From assembly GCF_001262505.1 (NCBI RefSeq), contig NZ_KQ410752.1:1-38120 (forward strand): a DNA stretch of 38,120 nt, given 5' to 3'. This DNA comes from Shinella sp. SUS2 (GTDB lineage: Bacteria > Pseudomonadota > Alphaproteobacteria > Rhizobiales > Rhizobiaceae). Positions 8,059-16,554 of the stretch are shown here, in pieces. Positions within the stretch are counted from its first letter, which is position 1, and the number at the start of each line of letters is the position of its first letter. The notes below the pieces were generated by a model. That model searched no databases and was not told the origin of the DNA. It saw nothing but the letters and a program-made list of their open reading frames with translations. A program made the translations under genes and the position numbers.

Positions 8059-9249
8059 TCAGGGAATCCGGGGGATTTCGCCATCCCCGACACGCCAGAC
8101 CCAAGGTGTGATCTCGGGTCTCGTTTCGATCATGTCGGCAAGTGCGTGCTCGTAGTCGTCGCCAGCGCTTGCCGGCACGATGAACATTGCCACCGGCGCT
8201 GGCTTTTGTTCCGGCAACGTCACCGACACGATCGGCGCATCGCGCGGAAGGTTGAAGCGCAGGCCCTTCACGCTTTTCCTCTTGAGATGGCTGAGCTTCT
8301 CCAGCAGGCGCAATTCATTGATGTCCTCGAAGGGCAGCCAGTGCTCGTTCACCACCATCAACGCGATCTCCTCGACCGATGTGATGCCGGAGGTCGAGAT
8401 GCCGAAGGTGGCGATGACGATCAGGTGGAACGTCTCGCTGGAGCGCCACAATTCGAGTTCTGTTTCGTAGCGGGCTGCCAGCCGCCGCCAGGCCCGATCC
8501 TCGATCATCAGGGGGAACGGCATGTGCCGCACTACGATTCTCTGTCCCTCGCGGGCCGGTGAAAACTCCTTCACCTCGGCGACGATCATCATCAGCTTGC
8601 GCGGTCCCGAACCAGCAGCCTGCACGGGTTTCAGCGCGGTGGCGCGCCGGGCGGCGATGCCGTCCTTGTCGTCTGCCTGGTAGACCTCCGGCACATACAG
8701 CATGTCGCTGAGTGATCCACCTCTTGCCGTCATTTGCGACGCCGCGTTGATCAAGCTGATGCGCACACGGCCCCAGCCGCGCCGTCCGGCCCAGACAGAA
8801 CGCCATTCGGTCAGCTCGCCCGCCTCCCAGAGATAGTGAAGCATCGCCTTGAGCGACAGCTTGCGCGGCTCGCTGCGAATAGCTGGTTCCGACCGTTCCG
8901 CCGCCGTACCGTCCGCAGCGCGGGGCCCCCGTTTCGTCAGGGAAAAATCGAGCTTCAGGTCGGCTTTGCCGCTGGCGTCGATCTGGATGGCGCTGCCGAT
9001 GAGCGGCCCGAGGCCGGAAAGCTCATATGGCGGTTCATAGGAAGGACAGGCCGGATCGTGCTCGCGTCCGGTTAGCGGCATGCGTTTTACAAGATACTGG
9101 TCGTCCGTTCGGGCGATGTACATCGCAACAGCCGGCTGCCTGCACATGCACATCGGGCGGAGCCGCTCTTCATAGGCTCGTGGAAGAAGCGCGCGGAATT
9201 CCGGGGAATTTTCCGAGTATACCGCATCGCCGATCGTGAATGTTCGCAC
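8059..9249 (-). CDS. DUF1173-family protein
   Basis: This 396-residue protein matches DUF1173, a family of unknown function found on alphaproteobacterial plasmids. The chosen start is GTG at 9249 (MRTFTIGDAVYSENSPEF), which matches the usual family N-terminus and has GGGGAGA seven bases upstream. An ATG at 9264 would add five residues. A cysteine-containing patch, RLRPMCMCRQP, and GREHDPACPSYEPP at residues about 30-75 resemble a metal-binding beginning. The C-terminus ends WVWRVGDGEIPRIP, as is usual. It is on the opposite strand to its neighbours and shares a promoter-like motif with the traC operon (see 9296-9324), which hints at a role in or alongside conjugation. Confidence 0.85.
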   Translation of the reverse strand: MRTFTIGDAVYSENSPEFRALLPRAYEERLRPMCMCRQPAVAMYIARTDDQYLVKRMPLTGREHDPACPSYEPPYELSGLGPLIGSAIQIDASGKADLKLDFSLTKRGPRAADGTAAERSEPAIRSEPRKLSLKAMLHYLWEAGELTEWRSVWAGRRGWGRVRISLINAASQMTARGGSLSDMLYVPEVYQADDKDGIAARRATALKPVQAAGSGPRKLMMIVAEVKEFSPAREGQRIVVRHMPFPLMIEDRAWRRLAARYETELELWRSSETFHLIVIATFGISTSGITSVEEIALMVVNEHWLPFEDINELRLLEKLSHLKRKSVKGLRFNLPRDAPIVSVTLPEQKPAPVAMFIVPASAGDDYEHALADMIETRPEITPWVWRVGDGEIPRIP

Positions 9250-9295
9250 TGTCGCTCTCCCCATCTCGGTCCCAATCCTGCGCGGCGTGGTTGCG

Positions 9296-9324
9296 TTATA
9301 CTATCAAAAATCCGTATAGTAAAA
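9296..9324 (-). promoter_or_regulatory. Promoter/operator motif shared with tra region
   Basis: On the minus strand the site reads TTTTAC, 18 bases, TATAAC, giving plausible -35 and -10 boxes for the DUF1173 gene. Read on the plus strand it is TTATACT-N13-ATAGTAAAA, an imperfect inverted repeat (TACTAT/ATAGTA). An almost identical block, TTATACT-N12-ATAGTAAAA, lies at 32041-32068 upstream of traC. Confidence 0.55.
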
Positions 9325-9523
9325 CTTCCATCGTAGGCTTATCTGATCGGCCGAATGATGGACGCGGCGCGACCGTCCGCATGCAGGAACGTCCCGCGGG
9401 AAAGAGATTGGCGCTGTTGCGCGGCCGCACACCGCTGGGAGAAGTTTCTCCGCTGCCCCTTTCGGGCCGCCATCCATTCCAGCCGCTGGCAATCGCCGGC
9501 ATTGTCCACTCCCCTCGAGCCCG

Positions 9524-9537
9524 GCCCCGCGCGGGGC
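9524..9537 (+). promoter_or_regulatory. Leader hairpin before gene at 9560
   Basis: GCCCCGCGCGGGGC forms a short GC stem, followed by TTCTGTAATTCAGGAAG and the start at 9560. It repeats the hairpin/pyrimidine/TTCAGGA layout seen before other genes. The rest of 9325-9520 shows nothing I can assign. Confidence 0.5.
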
Positions 9538-9559
9538 TTCTGTAATTCAGGAAGTTCGT

Positions 9560-10204
9560 ATGTCCGAAGTCATTGAAACCACGGTCTACAAATTCGAGGA
9601 ATTGTCGGTAAGAGCAAGGGAGACCGCTCGCGCCTGGTATCGAGAGGGCGGCTTTGACTATGAGTGGTACGAGTTTGTCTTCGAGGATTTCGGCCGAATA
9701 TGTGAATGCCTTGGCGTTCGCCTTAAAACGTCGCCGGTTCATCTTGTTGGCGGCGGCACACGGGATGAGCCAAGAATACATTTCACGGGTTTCTGGTCTC
9801 AGGGAGACGGTGCGTCTTTCCAGGCACTCTATTCCTAGCGAAAGGGAGCGCCCAGTGCGATCCGGGACTATGCGCCGAAGGGTACGACGCTGCACGGGAT
9901 TGCCGACGGCCTGCAGGCAATCCAGTGCCGCAACTTCTACCAGCTTCGGGCCGATGTCAGCCATCGCGGGAACTACTATCACGAATATTGCATGGCGATC
10001 TCCGTCAGGAGAGAAAGTCTCAACTATCAGGACATGACCGCTGACGCTGAGGATACGGTCATCGAGGCTCTTCGCGATCTCGCCCGATGGCTCTACCGCC
10101 AGCTCGAGAACGAATACAACGCGCTGACCTCCGACGAAATGGTCGACGAGACCATCGAGGCCAATGCCTACACCTTCACTGCGTCCGGTCGCCAGTTCGG
10201 ATAA
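9560..10204 (+). pseudogene. Phage/plasmid conserved protein interrupted by amber stop
   Basis: Two open pieces share one frame: 9560-9835 (MSEVIETTVYKFEELSVRAR...FQALYS) and, after a TAG at 9836-9838, RKGAPSAIRDYAPKGTTLHG on to SGRQFG at 10201. The joined product would be 214 residues, the usual length of a family common in phages and plasmids whose members read YSYxKGA where the TAG stands, so Tyr to amber is the likely change. Databases often label it antitoxin of a toxin-antitoxin stability system, but I know of no firm function. Ribosome site TTCAGGAAG precedes the start. Everything after the stop is intact, so the lesion is recent, suppressed or an error. Confidence 0.75.
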
Positions 10205-10652
10205 TCCGGCGCCGGGGCTCCTCCCTCTAGATCTGGACGCGAGGGAGAGGGCGGCTGCGGGCCGGGCGGCCCGGCTGAGGTGGAGAGAGTGCACGGTCGC
10301 TTGGGCTTATCCCCTCGCGCTCCACGGAATATCGCCGTGAATGATCCTGGCTACCCACGCCTTCGCATCTGCGCGGATGCGAACTGGCGCGCCATCGTGC
10401 GCGCCGCCGCCTGCGAACTCGATCGCAGGATCCGGCACGGTCCTGCCTTCCGCTTCGCGCGCAAGCGCTTCTAGCGCTCGATGCTCGCAGAGCATCGGCT
10501 CGACCGGCGCGAGCTCGTCAATGCCTTCCGACTTTGACGCCTCACAACCGCGAGATGCTTCGCATCTCCGGTCCCGCTGTCCGGCCGCCGGATTTTGTAC
10601 CGATGCACAGCGGGTCTTCTCGCATTCCCCTCCTTAAAAAAGGAACTCAACA
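10205..10652. other. Intergenic stretch, structured, no firm gene
   Basis: This 448-base gap contains several hairpins but no convincing gene. A plus-strand frame from GTG at about 10337 to TAG at 10474 reads VNDPGYPRLRICADANWRA and beyond, ending FARKRF. It looks protein-like but lacks a clear ribosome site. A purine-rich block, GAGGGAGAGG (10241-10250), recurs at 11981 and 21600. GAGATGC/GCATCTC forms a small hairpin near 10549-10566. Confidence 0.4.
10573..10614 (+). promoter_or_regulatory. Long-loop hairpin before gene at 10653
   Basis: CCCGCTGT (10573-10580) pairs perfectly with ACAGCGGG (10607-10614). The loop holds a second small stem (CCGGCCGCCGG). CCTCCTTAAAAAAGGA follows, so a CCTCCTT segment could also pair with the AAAAAAGGA ribosome region just before the start. 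Confidence 0.5.
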
Positions 10653-11408
10653 ATGCAGCAGATCGCGACAAACGTACTCAGGACTCGCCCTCGCTTCACC
10701 ATTGAGGAGCATATGCACAGTTCGAGGGGCATCCCAATCTTCATTTGCGCTATTGGCGACCGAGTCGCCCGCCCCGAATTCGACGCACTCCGAATTCAGG
10801 CGCGCAAGCAGGGTGGATGGTACTCCCGTCCCTGGAAAAGCATGCCGGGCGGTTTCGCATTCAAGAATCGTGCCGCGGCCGAACGATTTGCCGAGCCCGC
10901 AGGCCCGGACGACAAAGAAGAAACCGATACCGCCCCTGAGCCGGTCCCCTCCATTTCCACGAAACTACGCGGTTTGGCGGACGAAATGGAGTGCGAGATC
11001 GAAGCCAGCTTAGCAGAACGCTCGACCAACACGCCGATGCAGCGGTTCTATGCAGCCCTTGCCTGGATCCACGGCAATCGCCTTTTGCGCACCCAGGCCG
11101 CTTTGCGTGCGCTCGCCGACGCTCACATCGCGAAGACGGTTCCAACCGAGCTCGCCGATATCGCAAGGAAATCGCAGGTCTATGATCGCTTGGGCACTTT
11201 GTTTGATCGATCCTCGGCCGGATACTATGACGTCGGATTCGACACTGGCGCGCCGCAGTGCGACGACCCCGCGGCGCGCGCTCTTTGGCGTCTGATCGGA
11301 ACCGAAGATTCCATCGATCCCTCAACGGAACTCAAGCAGGACGGCATATCGACATCCGCAGACCGCGCCTCAGAAGATCCCGTAGGCGTGCGCGGATGTG
11401 CTGGCTGA
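10653..11408 (+). CDS. Unknown plasmid protein, 251 residues, C-terminus doubtful
   Basis: The start at 10653 has AAAGGAACTCAACA before it. Residues 11-75 (RPRFTIEEHMHSSRGIPIFI, then RPEFDALRIQARKQGGWYSR and PGGFAFKNRAAAERFAE) form a recognisable N-terminal unit seen in several plasmid and phage proteins: a small fold that compares self with a GGWYS..PGGFAF motif. The middle is helical. The last 30 residues (DGISTSADRASEDPVGVRGCAG) look like read-off sequence, and a protein-like frame begins one base out of register immediately after (11398-11547), so a frameshift near the end is possible. It lies four genes before the SNO helicase. Function unknown. Confidence 0.7.
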   Translation: MQQIATNVLRTRPRFTIEEHMHSSRGIPIFICAIGDRVARPEFDALRIQARKQGGWYSRPWKSMPGGFAFKNRAAAERFAEPAGPDDKEETDTAPEPVPSISTKLRGLADEMECEIEASLAERSTNTPMQRFYAALAWIHGNRLLRTQAALRALADAHIAKTVPTELADIARKSQVYDRLGTLFDRSSAGYYDVGFDTGAPQCDDPAARALWRLIGTEDSIDPSTELKQDGISTSADRASEDPVGVRGCAG

Positions 11409-11547
11409 CAGCTTCGGCCGACACTCTAAGCTCGACCGGAACTGGATCAACGAGTGTGTTGCCGTTGACGGCCGAATTCTGACGCATCTCTACGTCGATA
11501 TCGACGATCTTTTCGTCGAGGCGGTTTCCGTCGTCTCGACCCGATAG
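11398..11547 (+). other. Protein-like frame overlapping end of preceding gene
   Basis: From GTG at 11398 a frame reads MLADSFGRHSKLDRNWINE, then VAVDGRILTHLYVDIDDLFV and VVSTR, with strong coding character, but no ribosome site. It is either a 49-residue coupled gene or the displaced C-terminus of the 10653 gene after a one-base shift. Confidence 0.35.
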
Positions 11548-11588
11548 CCGCAGGTGGAGCCAGCATTTCACCTTCCATCCTCCCAATC

Positions 11589-11618
11589 AGGCCGGTGCTC
11601 CGAAAGGAGGATCGGCCT
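11589..11618 (+). promoter_or_regulatory. Leader hairpin before gene at 11640
   Basis: AGGCCG (11589-11594) pairs with CGGCCT (11613-11618). TTCTGCATTCAGGAG follows, then an ACG where other copies have ATG. The loop carries AAAGGAGG. Confidence 0.5.
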
Positions 11619-11639
11619 TTCTGCATTCAGGAGAGCAAC

Positions 11640-11951
11640 ACGAGCCTGTTCATCCTCGCCTTGCCCTACGCCGCAACGCCAGTCTTCCTGAACTTTCGTT
11701 CGGAAGTCGTCGAGCCGACCCGATTCGCCATCGTCTTCTGGGACGGCCCGGGCGACACGCTCTACGCCTTCGAGGACGGGGAAGCGTTCGAACGCCAGCG
11801 CGCGGCCGCCGAGCGCAACCTTGTTCATGTGCATGAGCTATCCGCTGAGCAGGCGGCCGCATGGATCGCCGCCGGCCGCAACGCCGTCCTGCACGAAGTC
11901 TCGGTCGCCGGCGTCGCGGCTTTCGGAAACCTCAAGCTCGCGCCCGGCTGA
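11640..11951 (+). CDS. Unknown protein, about 103 residues, apparent ACG start
   Basis: Coding character begins exactly at ACG 11640, six bases after a TTCAGGAG ribosome site placed as in the other genes here: (T)SLFILALPYAATPVFLNF. No ATG, GTG or TTG lies at a sensible distance. The only upstream in-frame alternatives fall inside the leader hairpin. ACG can initiate at low efficiency, or this is an ATG to ACG change that silences the gene. The product is small and soluble, with an aromatic strand (RFAIVFWDGPGDTLYAFEDG) and a helical C-terminus. Function unknown. It directly precedes the SNO helicase gene. Confidence 0.6.
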   Translation, partial: TSLFILALPYAATPVFLNFRSEVVEPTRFAIVFWDGPGDTLYAFEDGEAFERQRAAAERNLVHVHELSAEQAAAWIAAGRNAVLHEVSVAGVAAFGNLKLAPG

Positions 11952-12069
11952 AGGCCGGACGCCGCCGCCTCTGCCGCCGAGAGGGAGAGAGAGGCCGGAA
12001 AGGGGTGGCCTGGCGGGATTGGAGAGCGCCCCGGCGGCCGGCTCTTTCCCGCTCTCGATGAGGTTTCCC

Positions 12070-15000
12070 ATGAACGCTTTATCCTCCCGCGGCGCGAACG
12101 CGATCGCCGTTGCGCCGCGCTCGCCAGAAGAACGCAGCCGTGCGAGCGGCATCCTTGCGGCCGGAGGTGTGCTCCTGCCGCTTCTCGAATCTGGCGATAC
12201 GATCACATCCGGCCATCTGCGTGCCATCCTTACCACTGAATTCGGCGGCTCGGATGCCGAAGGTTACTGGTCGTGGAAGGACGCCTACGAGGCGGCCGAA
12301 GCGGCCCAGGTTCTTTTCCTTCGCAAGTTCGGCTCGGCCATTTCAACCCGGACGAATACACCCGCGGCGGCCCTTTCCATCCTGACGAGGCTCACCGCGC
12401 TCATTCCGACACACACGTGCCGATCCGAGGAAAGCCAGAGGCTCCAGCAGTTTTCCACGCCCGTACCGCTCGGCTATGTCGCGGCCCGGGCCGCCGGCAT
12501 CATGGCGGATGACGTCGTCCTCGAACCTTCCGCCGGGACCGGCCTCATGGCGATCTTCGGCGAGATCGCCCGCGCGCGCCTTATACTCAACGAATACGCT
12601 CCGGTCCGCCATTCCCTCCTTGAGCATCTGTTTCCCGGAGCACCGGTCACGCACCACGACGCGGCCCATATCGACGACTATCTCGATCGCGCCGCTCGCC
12701 CCACCGTCGTGTTGATGAACCCACCGTTCTCCGCCGGGGTGCATGTCGAGGGCCGTATGACCGATGCAGCATGGCGGCATCTCACCTCGGCTTTCGCCCG
12801 TCTTGCTCCGGGTGGCCGCCTTATCGCCATCACCGGCTCCAGCCTTTCTCCCGACACCCCGAAGTGGCGTGACGCCTTCATTCGCTTGCAGGAGCGCGGC
12901 ACGGTCGCGTTCAGCGCAGCGATCGCAGGCAGCGTCTTCGCCCGCCACGGCACGACGATGGAAACCCGCCTGACAGTCATCGACAAGATTGCGGCTGCCG
13001 ATCCGACGAAGCTGGTCGCAAGCACGGGTGTCGCACCCGATCTCACCACATTGCTGTCCTGGATCTCCGGCCTGCCGCCGCGCTCGCCGTCGACCGCAGC
13101 GAACTCCATAGGCGCGCTGTCCAACGGCCTTCTTCGCGCCTGCGCCGCGAAAATGGCTGCCCGCAAGGCCGCCGAGACGCTACGTCCCGCCGCCGTCACG
13201 GGATTGCGGCCGAGCCCCGCGCTCTCTCCCCGCTCACCGAACCGGGCGTCATTGGCCCCCGCGCCTACCCATGACGAGATCGTCGAACTCGCCTACGAGC
13301 TACGAGACGCGCCGCCGTCGACGCGGCTGGATGCCGCCGATGGCATCTACGAACCCTACGAGCTCCGGGCGATCCACATCCCGGACGCCAAGCCGCATCC
13401 TGACAAGCTGGTCGAGTCCGTCGCCATGGCGTCGGTTGCCCCGCCCAAGCCGAGCTACCGGCCCCATCTCCCCAGGAACGTGATCACTGCCGGCGATCTT
13501 TCGGACGCCCAGCTCGAAAGCGTGATCTATGCCGGCGAAGCCCATTTGGGCCATCTCGCCGGTTCTTGGAAAGTCGATGCCTCCTTCGACAATCTGACGG
13601 CCGTCACCCCGGAAACCGAAGGCGCGGTGCGATATCGCCGTGGCTGGTTTTTGGGCGACGGCACGGGAGCCGGGAAGGGTCGGCAGGCCGCGGGCATCAT
13701 TCTCGACAATTGGCTGAAGGGACGCCGGCGGCACGTATGGATCTCCAAGTCTGAGACCCTGATCGAGGATGCCCAACGCGACTGGAGCGCGCTTGGTCAG
13801 GAGAAGCTGCTGGTCACGCCTCTGTCGCGCTTCCGGCAGGGCAAGCCGATCAAGCTGGATGAGGGCATCCTGTTCGTGACCTTCGCGACGCTCCGCACGG
13901 ACGAACGCGAGGGCAAGCGCTCCCGCGTCCAGCAGATCGTCGACTGGCTCTGCGAGGGCGAGGATCATGATGGCGTGGTCGATGAAGCCAGGATCTTCGA
14001 TGGCGTCGTCATCTTCGATGAGGGGCATTCCATGGCCAATGCCGCCGGCGGCAAGTCCGACCGTGGCGACAAGGCCGCCTCGCAGCAGGGCCGCGCCGGC
14101 CTTCGCCTTCAGCGCGCCTTGCCCGATGCACGCGTCGTCTATGTCTCGGCAACCGGGGCATCCGAGGTCGAGTCGCTCGCCTATGCGGAGCGGCTCGGTC
14201 TTTGGGGCAGCACCGACTTCCCCTTCGCGACCCGCAGCGAATTCATCGCCGCTATCGAGGATGGCGGCGTTGCGACCATGGAGGTGCTCGCCCGCGACCT
14301 CAAGGCGATGGGCCTCTATGCCTCCCGCTCGTTGTCGTTCGAGGGCGTTGAATATGAGTTTCTCCAGCATAGGCTGACCGAAGAGCAAGTCCGCATCTAC
14401 GACTCCTATGCCGAGGCTTATCAGGTGATCCACAATCGTCTGGATCAGGCGTTGGAAGCTTGCAGCATCACCTCGCCGACCGGCACGCTCAATAAGAACG
14501 CCAAAGCCGCGGCTCGTTCCGCCTTCGAGAGCACGAAGCAGCGTTTCTTCAATCACCTCCTGACATCGATGAAGACGCCGACGCTGATCGGCACGATCAA
14601 CCAGGACGTTGCGGACGGCCATGCCGCCATCGTCCAGCTGATCTCGACGGGACAAGCGATAACCGAACGGCGGCTTGCGGAAATCCCGACAGAGGAATGG
14701 AACGACATTCAGGTCGACGTCACCCCGCGCGAGATCGTCGCGGAGTACCTGATGAACTCCTTCCCGACCCAGCTCTTCGAGGAATACACGGACAGCGAAG
14801 GCACGCTTTTATCCCGGCCGGTCTATGACGCCGACGGCAATGCCGTCCTTTGCCGCGAGGCCGCTGCCCGTCGTGACGAATTGCTCGAAAAACTCGGCAG
14901 CCTGCCGGCTATCCCGACCGCACTCGACCAAATCGTCCAGCATTTCGGGACGGAGAAGGTCGCCGAAATCACCGGGCGCTCCCGTCGTATCGTTCGCCGG

Positions 15001-16542
15001 GATGGTGATGGTGCCTTTGCACGCTTTGCCGTCGAGAGCCGACCTGGCAGCGCCAATCTCGACGAAACGCGCGCGTTCATGGACGACCAGAAGCCGATCC
15101 TGATCTTCTCGGAAGCCGGTGGAACCGGGCGCTCCTACCATGCCGATCTCGGCGCGAAGAACCAGCGCCAGCGCCTGCACAACCTGCTCGAAGCCGGCTG
15201 GCGCGCCGATGTGGCGATCCAGGGCCTCGGACGCAGCCATCGCACGAACCAGGCCCAGCCGCCGCGCTTCCGGATGGTGGCGACCGACGTCAAGGCCGAA
15301 CGGCGCTTCTTGTCGACGATCGCTCGTCGGCTCGACACGCTCGGCGCGATCACCCGCGGCCAGCGCCAGACCGGTGGTCAGGGCATGTTCAGGAGTGAGG
15401 ATAACCTCGAATCCCAATACGCGCGCGATGCGCTGCGGCAATTCTACAGGCGCGTCCATAGCGGCGCGGTCGCCGGCTGCTCGCTGGAGACCTTCGAGGC
15501 GATCACAGGGCTTTCCCTTTCAGACGAGGATGGTGGGTTGAGGGATGAATTGCCGCCGATCCATACCTTCCTCAATCGGATGTTGGCGCTAACCATCGCC
15601 ATGCAAAACCTCCTTTTCGAGTCCTTCGAGGAACTGCTGGCTGCCCGTATAGAGGGGGCGATCGCCGCCGGCGTCTACGACAAGGGCCTGGAAACGCTGA
15701 CCGCCGATCGCATGACGCTCAAGGATCGCAAGCTGGTCTACACCCATCCGGTCACGGGCGCGCAGTCGCACCTCCTGACGATCGAGCGCATGGACCGCAA
15801 TCGACCGATGCTCATCGAGGATGCCCTCCGTCTGGTGGCGCAGGACCCGCGTGCGAAGCTGATGATCAACGGGAAGTCCGAACGCGCCGCAGTCATGGCC
15901 CCGACACGCTCGATCATGCTCGAAGACGGCTCGCTACAGCCGCGCGTGGCACTGATCCGGCCGATGGACGAACTGCGCTTCGAGATCAGCCATCTCGAAG
16001 AGACGAACTGGGAGGAGGCGGACGAACGGATCTTCGCCGCGGCCTGGAATGCCGAAGTGGCCAGCGTTCCCGAGTTCTCGACGTCGACGCTGCATGTCGT
16101 CAGCGGGTTGTTGTTGCCGATCTGGAAACTCCTGCCGCAGGACTATTGCCGGGTCTACCGCCTGCAAATCGAAGATGGCGAGCGCATCGTCGGCCGGGTG
16201 ATCGCGCCGGCCGGCCTTTCACGGCTGTGCAACAATTTCGGGATCGACCGGAGCGATGTGCTCAACCCGGAGCAGGCGTGGAAATCGGTGGTCGATGGCT
16301 CCTCCATCATCAGCCTTGCCGGCGAGATGACGGTGCGCCGCGTCCGGGTCATGAACAACAACCGCGTCGAACTGACCGGCTTCACGGACGGGATGCGCGA
16401 CTGGTTGCGCTCCATCGGGCTGTTCTCGGAGATGATCGCATGGAAGCTGCGCTTTTTCATTCCGGTCACCGATGACGGTGCTGCGATCCTTTCGTGCCTG
16501 ATGCAGCGTCATCGCTTGCTCGATGTCGTCAGCCGGCAGTGA
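12070..16542 (+). CDS. Strawberry-notch-type helicase with N-terminal methyltransferase-like domain
   Basis: This protein has 1490 residues (four more if the ATG at 12058 is used). Residues about 130-300 form a Rossmann methyltransferase-like domain: LEPSAGTG (151-158) as the SAM-binding loop and NPPF (217-220) as the catalytic motif of N6-adenine or related DNA methylases. From about 490 comes a superfamily 2 ATPase: GDGTGAGKG (529-537) as the Walker A loop, DEGH (650-653) as the Walker B/DExH box, SATGAS as motif III, and QGLGRSHRTNQ (1051-1061) as motif VI. This is the strawberry-notch (SNO) arrangement of bacterial plasmids and phages. The function is unproven; DNA modification, antirestriction or remodelling are candidates. 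It runs 12 bases from the primase-like gene, suggesting one transcript. Confidence 0.9.
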   Translation: MNALSSRGANAIAVAPRSPEERSRASGILAAGGVLLPLLESGDTITSGHLRAILTTEFGGSDAEGYWSWKDAYEAAEAAQVLFLRKFGSAISTRTNTPAAALSILTRLTALIPTHTCRSEESQRLQQFSTPVPLGYVAARAAGIMADDVVLEPSAGTGLMAIFGEIARARLILNEYAPVRHSLLEHLFPGAPVTHHDAAHIDDYLDRAARPTVVLMNPPFSAGVHVEGRMTDAAWRHLTSAFARLAPGGRLIAITGSSLSPDTPKWRDAFIRLQERGTVAFSAAIAGSVFARHGTTMETRLTVIDKIAAADPTKLVASTGVAPDLTTLLSWISGLPPRSPSTAANSIGALSNGLLRACAAKMAARKAAETLRPAAVTGLRPSPALSPRSPNRASLAPAPTHDEIVELAYELRDAPPSTRLDAADGIYEPYELRAIHIPDAKPHPDKLVESVAMASVAPPKPSYRPHLPRNVITAGDLSDAQLESVIYAGEAHLGHLAGSWKVDASFDNLTAVTPETEGAVRYRRGWFLGDGTGAGKGRQAAGIILDNWLKGRRRHVWISKSETLIEDAQRDWSALGQEKLLVTPLSRFRQGKPIKLDEGILFVTFATLRTDEREGKRSRVQQIVDWLCEGEDHDGVVDEARIFDGVVIFDEGHSMANAAGGKSDRGDKAASQQGRAGLRLQRALPDARVVYVSATGASEVESLAYAERLGLWGSTDFPFATRSEFIAAIEDGGVATMEVLARDLKAMGLYASRSLSFEGVEYEFLQHRLTEEQVRIYDSYAEAYQVIHNRLDQALEACSITSPTGTLNKNAKAAARSAFESTKQRFFNHLLTSMKTPTLIGTINQDVADGHAAIVQLISTGQAITERRLAEIPTEEWNDIQVDVTPREIVAEYLMNSFPTQLFEEYTDSEGTLLSRPVYDADGNAVLCREAAARRDELLEKLGSLPAIPTALDQIVQHFGTEKVAEITGRSRRIVRRDGDGAFARFAVESRPGSANLDETRAFMDDQKPILIFSEAGGTGRSYHADLGAKNQRQRLHNLLEAGWRADVAIQGLGRSHRTNQAQPPRFRMVATDVKAERRFLSTIARRLDTLGAITRGQRQTGGQGMFRSEDNLESQYARDALRQFYRRVHSGAVAGCSLETFEAITGLSLSDEDGGLRDELPPIHTFLNRMLALTIAMQNLLFESFEELLAARIEGAIAAGVYDKGLETLTADRMTLKDRKLVYTHPVTGAQSHLLTIERMDRNRPMLIEDALRLVAQDPRAKLMINGKSERAAVMAPTRSIMLEDGSLQPRVALIRPMDELRFEISHLEETNWEEADERIFAAAWNAEVASVPEFSTSTLHVVSGLLLPIWKLLPQDYCRVYRLQIEDGERIVGRVIAPAGLSRLCNNFGIDRSDVLNPEQAWKSVVDGSSIISLAGEMTVRRVRVMNNNRVELTGFTDGMRDWLRSIGLFSEMIAWKLRFFIPVTDDGAAILSCLMQRHRLLDVVSRQ

Positions 16543-16554
16543 AGGAGGACCGCC

